A stretch of 64,000 bases of DNA from Pseudomonas purpurea. Lineage in GTDB: Bacteria > Pseudomonadota > Gammaproteobacteria > Pseudomonadales > Pseudomonadaceae. Position numbers and translations under genes: made by a program. Under the pieces are notes generated by a model. It was not told the origin of the DNA and searched no databases. It saw nothing but the letters and a program-made list of their open reading frames with translations. The first letter of the stretch is position 1. Every line of letters starts with the position of its first letter. This document shows, piece after piece, positions 53,801 through 61,865 of this stretch. The stretch is taken from assembly GCF_039908635.1 (NCBI RefSeq), contig NZ_CP150918.1, positions 1,116,001 to 1,180,000 on the forward strand, in the 5' to 3' direction.

Positions 53801-55465
53801 TGGAAAGACGCTCATGACGATGCCCAGCAACAGTGGTACCTGACGCAGACCAAAGCGCTGCACATCCACCATCTGGGTAAAGACGAGCCAGACCTTGAAG
53901 CCTGGCGCCTGGGCCTGCCTTACCAGCAGCGCAGCAATGCGCTGGTCCTGGACAAGGCCGCCCTGAGCCCTGGCTTGATCAACCAGGAAAACTTCCTTGA
54001 ATGGTTCACGACGGGCGGGAAATGGGCAGAAAAACCCGAACTGACCGGTTTGTCCTTGCAGCACTACATGGACCCCGACAGCGGTCAGGTTCTGGCCCCG
54101 GGCAAGGCCACCTTCGAAGCGTTACCCGCCTATGTGGAAACGGCGGAACTGGACGAAGTTGCCCTGAGCGCTTACGACAAGCTCAAGGACGAGCAGGGCA
54201 ACATGCCCTTCAATCTGAAAGAAAAACTCGAATCGCCAGAAGTCGGTTACCACATCATGGATCGGTTCCTGCCCGAGGTGAAAAAGGAACCGATTACAGA
54301 CCTGGATAACGCGAAAAACTACTTGTGGTCCGTGCACCGGGGCTTTCCCGCTTACCATGGGCTGGACGGTTTTTATAACGTCAAAGCGTTCCAGGAAACC
54401 CGAAGCCACGGCATTACCCAGGTCACCTACGACGACTATTGGTGCCTGACGACCGCCGTCACATTGCCGGACGGTTGCACCACCCGTAGCCTGGGCATCG
54501 ACTATCGGTCATTCCTGCCGGCGGCCATCGAGGACCCCAATCGCAACACTCAGGAAGCCCGATACAGTGCGTTCGGTGAACCGCTGGTGACCAGTTTCTA
54601 CGGCACAGAACTGGGAGAACCAGTCGGCTTCCACTCCTTGCGCCTCTACTTGCCACTGGACGACCGCGACCCCGCTATCGCCATTGCCGACCCGAAAGCC
54701 GCCATCGGCAATTTCGCCAGCGCCAGTTTCTGGGACACTTTCAGCTGGATGGGCCGGGTCTCCCGGACGTCACCGCCGTCCCCGCAATGGTTGAGTTGGG
54801 CCCGGGCCGAAGGTTTTGTATTGCCCAGTGGACACCTCTGCAACAGGGCCCGGCAGCACTTTGAAGGCCTGGAAAACCCCGACGCGAACGAGTTGATCCT
54901 CAAGGCGCAGATCGACGCCGCACACCGTGAACCGGTGTATTCCGTTGGCCTGTTGGCCGACCGCTACCCTGGCGACGACGAGCTGCAAGTGCGGGTGAGC
55001 ATCGCCTGCCTGGACGGTTTCGGCCGGGCGCTGCAAACCAAGCAGGAGGTCGAACCGGGCAAGTCCTGGCGGGTTGATGAAAACGGCGAGTTGATCCTCA
55101 AACCCGACGGTACGCCTGAAGAGGCCGACGTCCCGCGACGCTGGCGGGTGAGTGAACCGGTCGAGTACAACAACAAGGGCGAGAAGGTGCGGATCTATCG
55201 ACCTTATTTTGCTGACCAGCCACGTTACATCAATGATCGGTCGATGCGGCAACACGCCTACCACGACCAGCAGTTCTACGATGCGGCAGGCCGCCCGACC
55301 GAGACCGTGCTGGCGAAAAAGATGCTGCAAGGCAATCCGCCGCAAGAAAAACCGCTGCGCCGGGAGCAGCAGTACCGCACCTGGTACAACATTGCCTTCG
55401 ATGAGAACGATCTGTTTGATCCGCCTCCCATCGCTCAGCGGCGATCTCCATGGACGGGTGAATGA
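50836..55465 (+). pseudogene. Tc toxin B subunit (TcaC/TcdB-like), frameshifted in this sequence
   Basis: The B component makes, with C, a hollow cocoon that holds the toxic tail and docks on A. Domains in order: SpvB (LPKGGGAIQSIGKGWGGVGT; PGRGFAPALGLGYSS; about 15-350), a beta-propeller with VCBS-like units (LTDLTGDGKLDLVIASPG, MADLVGDGLSDMALIG, LLADLDGSGAADLIYLEPD) that gates the A channel, and the TcdB middle and C-terminal parts (ITGNRLTQGFTYRGGYYDRF, FEREFRGFALLMQTD). One extra G in a GGGG run (51383-51386) shifts the frame after KTQDSR; removing it gives ADPIHPQHVGVWMIDESLNT and a continuous 1542-residue protein. TcB proteins of this type are about 1480-1500 residues. Start ATG overlaps the A2 stop (ATGA). 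Confidence 0.87.
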
Positions 55466-58152
55466 ACCCAGGTGTGGATTCACACACCCCGCACCTGACG
55501 GTCATTGACGGCCGTGGGTTGCCGGTGCGTCAGGTCGCGTATTGGCGGCGAGACGTCAGCACGCTCGTCCCCGAGAGGCGGGTGACTGCCCAGCAGCATG
55601 ACGCCGCCGGGCGGTTGGTGGCGCAGCGTGATCCGCGATTGCTGGCGCCAACGGAGCGACCGAACCTGAGCACGGTTTACAGCCTGTCGGGGGCGGTGTT
55701 GCTGACGGACAGTGTCGATGCCGGGTGGCGTCTTGGGTTACCGGGTGAGGCCGCGCAGGTGCTGGAGCGCTGGGATGGTCGGGGCAGTCATTGGCAGCAC
55801 GAGTTCGACGAACAACGGCGGCCGACGGCGATTCGTGAACAAACACGGGGAGCAGGCGCCACGACTGTGGAGCGCCTGGCCTACGCCGACAATGCGCCTG
55901 AATTTGCTGAGCGCAACCAGTGCGGGCAGCTGATTCGCCACGATGATCCGGCGGGCACGCAGTGGTTCGCGGCGTTTGGGCTGATGGGCGGGCTGCTGGA
56001 GCAGATGCGGCAGTTTCTGTCTGAGCTGGATGCCCCCGACTGGCCGGTGCTGGTGGCGGATCGAGGCAAGTTGTTTGAGCCGGGTGTTGGCGCCACGACC
56101 CGTTCACGCTTCAACCCAGTGGGCGAGGTGATCGAACAGATCGACGCCAAAACCAACCGACAGTTTTTCAGCCAGACCGTCGGCGGCCAGTTGCGTGAGG
56201 TTCGCCTTCAACTGCCCAAAGATCCCGCGCCGAAAACCCTGGTCAGCGAAATCCAGTACAACGCCCACGGCCAGATCGAGCGGGAAACCGCCGGTAACGG
56301 TGTACTCACCACGCTGGAATACGCCGCTGAAGATGGCCGCCTCAGTCGACTTCAGGCCAAACGCGGCAACGACGATCTGCAAAATTTGCACTACGAGTAC
56401 GACCCGGTGGGCAACGTATTGAGCATCGAAGACGCCGCACTGCCAATTCGTTACTTCGCCAACCAGCGCATCGAACCGATCAACCGCTACTGTTACGACA
56501 GTCTCTACCAATTGATCGAAGCCACGGGTTGGGAGGCGGGTGCTGCCCATCAAGGTCCGTCTTCATCCACCAGCGCTGATCCCGCCGCCGTGGGCAATTA
56601 CCGCCAGACCTATCGCTACGATGCGGGCAACAACTTGTTGGAATTGACCCACGTCGGCCCGCAAAACCCCGGCCATCGTCTGGCCGCTGCGGCGCACAGC
56701 AACCGTTGCCTGCCAGTGCGCAACGGCGTGGAACCGGGCGAGGAAGACTTTCGCAACGGCTTCGATGCCAACGGCAACCTGCTCAACCTGCAACCGGGGC
56801 AAGCCTTGAGGTGGGACCTGCGTAACCAGTTGCGCGAAGTGCGCCCGGTCGAGCGCGACAGCGGCCCCGATGATCGTGAGTGCTACTTTTACGGTGCCGA
56901 CGGGATGCGCGTGCGCAAAGTGCGTTCGACACACACCAAGGCCCAAACGGTCATTGCAGAAGTCCGTTATCTGCCGGGCCTGGAACTGCGCACCCACAGC
57001 GGCACCGGCGAAGTCTTACAGGTGATCAGCGTTCAGACCGGGCGCGGCAGCGTGCGGGCGTTGCACTGGGAAGCGCAGCGCCCTGCGCAAATTGCCAACG
57101 ACCAGCAGCGCTACAGCCTGAGCGATCATTTGGGTTCATCCACATTGGAGCTGGATCACGACGCGAAGGTCATCAGCCAGGAACGCTACTACCCATTCGG
57201 CGGCACAGCGTGGGTGGATGGCGAGGCGGTGCAGGTCAGTTACAAAACGGTGCGCTATTCGGGGAAAGAGCGGGATGCGACGGGGCTTTATTATTATGGG
57301 TTCAGGTATTACGTGGCGTGGCAGCAGCGGTGGTTGAATCCGGACCCGGCGGGTGAGGTGGATGGACTGAATATGTATCGCATGGTCAAGAGCAACCCAT
57401 TGACGATGCAGGATGTGAGTGGATTGGCGGGAGAGAGCGCAACTTATGAGGTTGACCTCACCCGGTTCTCGGTAGGAAAGCTTCAGGACCAGCTTTCCGT
57501 AACGTCAGTTAGCGAGTTTGATAGAGCGAGCAAACGCTACGTCCGATCAACGAGTTTTACAGTGGTTGAGGTTGGGGCTGACAAAAGCCCTGTAAGTGCA
57601 GAGCAGGCGAAAGAAGCGGCGCTTTTGTTTAGAAAAACCTATGAGAACTGGGCGGGGGATGCAGATGATTCACCCTGGGCAAAGTTATCACTAGATGTGA
57701 GGGCTAAGTTTACCCGGTATTCCGATCAGGCAGACAACGTATTGGGTGCACTGGACAGACGATTCACGGAGGGAAAGACCTTGCCCGTAGCGGAGGATTT
57801 GCGTGTCCGTTTTTTTGCGCTGGTTAAAAATCAGGAAGGGGAGCAGGCACGAAAAATTTATGGCGTACTAAGCGTCGATGTCGATACGTCGGACCCCAAA
57901 AACATTGCTGTGAAGTTCGAATCGCCGACGCCATCACCTTGGACACGTCATGATCTGCTCCAGCAGCTGGTAAAATCTGGCAAGAGTGGAGACCGGACTC
58001 CCGCAAGAGGCATTGGCAAGTTCATGGCGATAAACGCGATGGTGCGAATCACCAAGAACCTGACACCCGCGCGAGGGTTTGGCCCTGTGCGAAATGATCG
58101 TTACATCAAAGAAATCAGAAGTTACGGAGGGCGAACCGTTGCTGGGAAATGA
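55462..58152 (+). CDS. Tc toxin C subunit 1 (TccC/Rhs-type) with unknown toxic tail
   Basis: 896 residues. Residues 1 to about 653 form the Rhs/YD-repeat half-cocoon (YEYDPVGNVLSIEDAALPIR, YDSLYQLIEATGWEAGAA, SDHLGSSTLELDHDAKVISQ, YYPFGGTAW). They end in the core signature RYSGKERDATGLYYYGFRYY, then RWLNPDPAGEVDGLNMYRMV, where self-cleavage releases the payload. The tail (about 655-896; ESATYEVDLTRFSVGKLQDQ to RSYGGRTVAGK) is lower in GC and I do not recognise its activity. The start overlaps the B stop (ATGA), so this C is co-made with B. It shares 1405 colinear bases with C subunit 3. Confidence 0.88.
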   Translation: MNPGVDSHTPHLTVIDGRGLPVRQVAYWRRDVSTLVPERRVTAQQHDAAGRLVAQRDPRLLAPTERPNLSTVYSLSGAVLLTDSVDAGWRLGLPGEAAQVLERWDGRGSHWQHEFDEQRRPTAIREQTRGAGATTVERLAYADNAPEFAERNQCGQLIRHDDPAGTQWFAAFGLMGGLLEQMRQFLSELDAPDWPVLVADRGKLFEPGVGATTRSRFNPVGEVIEQIDAKTNRQFFSQTVGGQLREVRLQLPKDPAPKTLVSEIQYNAHGQIERETAGNGVLTTLEYAAEDGRLSRLQAKRGNDDLQNLHYEYDPVGNVLSIEDAALPIRYFANQRIEPINRYCYDSLYQLIEATGWEAGAAHQGPSSSTSADPAAVGNYRQTYRYDAGNNLLELTHVGPQNPGHRLAAAAHSNRCLPVRNGVEPGEEDFRNGFDANGNLLNLQPGQALRWDLRNQLREVRPVERDSGPDDRECYFYGADGMRVRKVRSTHTKAQTVIAEVRYLPGLELRTHSGTGEVLQVISVQTGRGSVRALHWEAQRPAQIANDQQRYSLSDHLGSSTLELDHDAKVISQERYYPFGGTAWVDGEAVQVSYKTVRYSGKERDATGLYYYGFRYYVAWQQRWLNPDPAGEVDGLNMYRMVKSNPLTMQDVSGLAGESATYEVDLTRFSVGKLQDQLSVTSVSEFDRASKRYVRSTSFTVVEVGADKSPVSAEQAKEAALLFRKTYENWAGDADDSPWAKLSLDVRAKFTRYSDQADNVLGALDRRFTEGKTLPVAEDLRVRFFALVKNQEGEQARKIYGVLSVDVDTSDPKNIAVKFESPTPSPWTRHDLLQQLVKSGKSGDRTPARGIGKFMAINAMVRITKNLTPARGFGPVRNDRYIKEIRSYGGRTVAGK
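55909..57313 (+). repeat. C-subunit chassis repeat, copy in C subunit 1
   Basis: 1405 bases nearly identical to 62322-63726, without length change, covering the YD-repeat part up to the FRYY signature. Upstream and downstream the two genes diverge sharply. Shows recent duplication or gene conversion of the chassis with free exchange of tails. Confidence 0.8.
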
Positions 58153-58248
58153 GTGTACGCATCACTTACTGTAAATCAGTCCTCCTGCGGGTCGTTACCA
58201 GACCTCTCTTCGATGATTCTCAGCGGGCTCCCTTAACCACTGGTCGAC

Positions 58249-58266
58249 ACTGTAATTTCTGACAGT
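58249..58266. promoter_or_regulatory. TGTCA-N4-TGACA operator copy 4, before C subunit 2
   Basis: ACTGTAA and TGACAGT around TTTC: one mismatch from a perfect palindrome. It lies 58 bases before the ATG at 58325. The surrounding 30 bases (ACTGTAATTTCTGACAGTAG and its left flank) are also kept before C subunit 3. Confidence 0.6.
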
Positions 58267-58324
58267 AGACGGTGAGCCTATACAACGTTTAGCTGAGACT
58301 GTGCACATCTCGGGGTCAACAGTC

Positions 58325-61142
58325 ATGCTGGCGCAGACGAACGCGATACACCGCAACACGCCTGACCTGCTGGTCAGGGATTCCCGTGGTCTGGCGGTGC
58401 GTTCGGTTCGCTACTGGCGCAGCGCGCCGACTGCACTGGCGCGGTCGTGCATCCAGCGTACGCTCTACAGTGCCCTCGGGCATGCCACGTGCCAGTGGGA
58501 TCCGCGCCTGTGGGAACTGCAACAGGCGGACTCTCAAACTCCGGCCAGCCTCACTCTGCTGAGTTCACTTGGCGGCCAGGTGTTGAAGTCGGTCAGTGTC
58601 GATGCCGGGGTGTACATCAGCCTGCTGGGGACTGCCGGGCAGAAGATGCTGACGTGCGACGGTCGTGCCACTCAACGCGTGACGGCGTACGACGCACGTT
58701 TGCGCCCGGTGACCGTGCATGAGCGGGCGGCGGGAGGCGATCCCGTGTGTACCGAGCGTTTTTCATACGGTGGCGCCGAACCGGCCAACCGGCTGAGCAA
58801 TCAGTGCGGGCACCTGATGCGCCATGACGACCCGGCAGGCACATTGCTGTTCGACGCCTACAACCTGCGCGAACGCTGCATCGCCCAGACCCGTCACTTC
58901 ACGCTGGCGTCCGTTGCGCCGGATTGGCCGCAGGACGTGAGTGAACGTGACCGCCTCAATGAACCCGGCACTGGCGCCACCACACGTTGGCGTTTCAACC
59001 CGCTGGATGAGCGGCTGGCGCAGGGCCGATGCCGGGGGTAACCTTCAAACCTTCAGCCGAACCCAGGATGGCCGCTTGCGTGACAGCCATGTGCAGTTGA
59101 GCGGTCAGACGGCTCGACGTCCCGTGGTCAGTGCCATCGAGTACAACGCCGAAGGCCGGATCGAGCGCGAAGTGGCCGGAAATGGTGTCCGCAGCATTCT
59201 CAAATATTGCCCTGCCGACGGGAGGCAGATTGAACGGCTGGACCAATGTGCGGATGGCAAACCGCTGCAACACCTGCTCTATGCCTATGACCGCATCGGC
59301 AATGTATCGAGCATTGAAGACCTGGCGATGCCGGTTCGTTTTTTCGCCAATCAACGCATCGACCCCATCAGCCGCTATCGCTACGACAGCCTTTACCAAG
59401 TGATTGAAGCCTGCGGCTGGGAGGCGGGCGCCGCGAACAAGGGGCCAGGCAGTGCTTCTGCGAATGATCCCGCGCAACTTGCCAACTACCGACAGACGTT
59501 CCGTTATGACGTGGCCGGCAATCTGTTGGGGTTGACCCATGTGGGCGCGCAGCATCCGGGCCGTGAATTGACCGCTGCCCGCTACAGCAACCGTTGCCTG
59601 CCCGAGCGTGAAGGGCGGCCGCCCACGGAAGATGAAATTGCGGCGGCATTCGACGCCAACGGTAACCTGCTGGCGATGTACCCAGGGCAGGACCTGACGT
59701 GGAACCTGCGTCACCAGTTGCACTCGGTCCGTCCGGTCGTGCGTGCTTCGGGCCACAACGATGACGAATGTTACCGCTATGACGGGGCCGGGCAGCGCGT
59801 CTCCAAGGTCCGAACCCTGCACAGCCGTGGGCGCAGTATCGTCAGCCAGGTGCGTTATTTGCCGGGGCTGGAGCTGCGTAACAACCGGGACGGTTTTGAA
59901 GTGCTGCACGTCATCACCGTTCAGGGTGGGCTGAGCAGCGTGCAGGTGCTGCACTGGGAAACCCCGCCTCCCGGCGACATTCCCAACGATCAGTTGCGTC
60001 TGAGCCTGACCGATCATGTCGGCTCCAGCACCCTTGAACTCGATGGGCAGGCCCGCGTCATCAGCCACGAAACCTATTATCCGTTTGGCGAAACCGCCTG
60101 GTTTGCCGGGCAGGATGCCGTTGAAAGCAGTTACAAGACCCTTCGTTATTCGGGCAAGGAACGGGATGCTACCGGCCTGTATTACTACGGGTTCAGGTAC
60201 TACGCCCCCGGGTTGCAACGCTGGCTCAATCCCGACCCGGCTGGTGCCGTCGATGGCCTGAACCGTTATCGGGCGATGCGCAACAATCCGTTGTTCTATC
60301 GGGATGCGGACGGGTTGGTGCCCACGCCGAACCAAAAAACCACGGATTCGGTTTATCACGATCTGTCCCGCGAGGGCGTCGTTCACCCGTTGCAGGCCGC
60401 TGGCATGCAGCCTATCCGCAACTTTTTTGCAGGCAGCGAGGACGTGGCGACGCAGGCTTACCGTCGTGAAATCCCCATTGCGCTGGAGGAATTGGGAGCG
60501 GGCGGTAACCAGGCATTCACCAATACCCATCAAGCCCATGTGATCGCCGCCGCAAGAACCCAGACCGCATCGCCATCCGGTGCAGTGCTGTATCACTCCG
60601 GTGAGGTGATGTCCGGCGTGATGAGCAACGTAATCGGCGAAGAGATGACCAGCCACGTGATGGGGCCGATGTCGGTGGCCTTCAACAGCCCGATCGAATC
60701 GGCACAGGTACTGGCTGAGCGACGAGAAGCCGTGGCCAGCGTGATGCAGGTAGCGGGGAAGTTGGCGTCATTTTCGCGAAACCCGGCAGTGAGTACCGTG
60801 GGTGGGCTGATGGTGGCGTATGGCCGGTTGATGAAAGTGTCGGAGTCTCAGACTCAGATGCAGTACAGGCAGTTGAGCTCGCCTAAAGTGCCCGTGGGTG
60901 AGGTCGCAATGGCGAGCATTATCGAGCGAGCGGCGCCTCTTTCGCTGGCGGACGCCGGGTTGTCCTCAGCTGATTTGACGGTACTGCCACGCTCATCGAG
61001 TTCACCGAGTTCACTTGCGCTGCGTCTTCTGGAGGCAGGATTCAGTGTGAACGGACCTGCCGAAGCACCTGCCGCCCGACCCGATGTCGAGTCTAAAGTG
61101 CCTGTGCGCAAACTGAGCAGAGCCAACTCCCTTGGACGTTGA
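58325..61142 (+). pseudogene. Tc toxin C subunit 2 (TccC/Rhs-type), frameshifted in this sequence
   Basis: Rhs-type C component. Frame 1 reads AIHRNTPDLLVRDSRGLAVR to RWRFNPLDERLAQ; an extra G in a GGG run (59023-59025) then shifts it. Removing one base gives LAQADAGGNLQTFSRTQDGR and a protein of 938 residues. The chassis (to about 655; YDRIGNVSSIEDLAMPVRFF, TDHVGSSTLELDGQ) ends in RYSGKERDATGLYYYGFRYY and DPAGAVDGLNRYRAMRNNP. The tail of about 280 residues (VYHDLSREGVVHPLQAAGMQ onwards, ending in a Ser-rich stretch and PVRKLSRANSLGR) has normal base composition and no family I know; it contains a mildly hydrophobic middle (SHVMGPMSVAFNSP). I use the ATG matching C3's start; the frame opens 8 codons earlier at a GTG. 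Own promoter region with the palindrome. Confidence 0.82.
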
Positions 61143-61159
61143 GTGCTGGTGCCTGTTGA

Positions 61160-61426
61160 TCATCGACTGCCACGCAACCTGCGTCCCAGCACGTCCAGCA
61201 GGTCGCAACCGTCGCGCAGCAACAATGCCGCGCCGTGGGCCATTTGTTGCAAGTCGACCGGTGTGCACCGGCGCACATCCATCGCGGCCAGGCTTTCCAT
61301 CATTTGCGTAACCGCCAGAATACGGTGCGCCGCGCTGGCATGGAGTTCATCCAGCGGCGCCCGGGTGTCGATGAACAAGGTCGGAATGGCACAGTCGTTA
61401 CCGGTCAGGGCGATACGGTCGGTCAT
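61160..61426 (-). CDS. Small helical protein between C subunits (DUF3077-like)
   Basis: 88 residues: MTDRIALTGNDCAIPTLFID then helices LDELHASAAHRILAVTQMME, LQQMAHGAALLLRDGCDLLD, and a basic end GRRLRGSR. The layout (short start, TLFxD, two helices) resembles DUF3077-type small proteins of Pseudomonas. Function unknown. TGGAG lies 8 bases before the ATG, which supports this start over the longer frame. It is opposite in direction to the C genes and lies between C2 and C3; an immunity role is possible but has no support beyond position. Confidence 0.6.
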   Translation of the reverse strand: MTDRIALTGNDCAIPTLFIDTRAPLDELHASAAHRILAVTQMMESLAAMDVRRCTPVDLQQMAHGAALLLRDGCDLLDVLGRRLRGSR

Positions 61427-61865
61427 CAGTGTTACTCCAGAGAGGGGAAAGCACTGCGTGCACATGAAAGAGCCTGACGAACAACCGTCGACGCAGGGTG
61501 TATCAGCCACACGAGTACTCGGAAACGTAAGGGGCAATGGACGCTGGCGATGCCGCGAGAAGCCGTCGAACCCAGCCACGAAGAAATCGAGATGGGCGGC
61601 GAGCATAGGCAGCAAGGACGAGGGGGTCAATTAGCGAAGGGGCTGAAAATCAGCAGGGAAATTTCCGACACCTTTGAGAGCAAAAACGCAGTCTTCGGCG
61701 GGTGGCGTCCAGGTCCGGGATGAACGCAAAAGTCCTCGTTCTTTCCAGGGGAGTCTTGCTCTGGGCCCCGGCATTGGACCATTGATCGGCGCTGTAATTT
61801 CTGACAGTAGCCAAGTCCGGCTTTTCGGCGTTAGCTGTCTCGAACCTCAAGGATGATGAAAAGCC
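61427..61865. other. 439-base control region before C subunit 3
   Basis: Holds the start region of the small leftward gene and, at 61793-61810, the palindrome before C subunit 3. The frames across it lack ribosome-binding sites. No other repeat or hairpin stands out. Confidence 0.5.
61793..61810. promoter_or_regulatory. TGTCA-N4-TGACA operator copy 5, before C subunit 3
   Basis: GCTGTAATTTCTGACAGT: same core and spacer (TTTC) as the copy before C subunit 2, 55 bases before the ATG at 61866. The flanks (ACCATTGATCGG here, ACCACTGGTCGA there) are also related. Confidence 0.6.

Noticed and set aside
57960..58060. GNAT acetyltransferase motif in the C1 tail (ARGIGKFM)
   Set aside because: The motif would need R/Q-x-x-G-x-G/A; here the spacing does not fit and the surrounding strands do not match.
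58325..58980. C2 as two separate real genes
   Set aside because: The upstream part lacks the core signature and the downstream part lacks a proper start; both join exactly into one C subunit when one base is removed.
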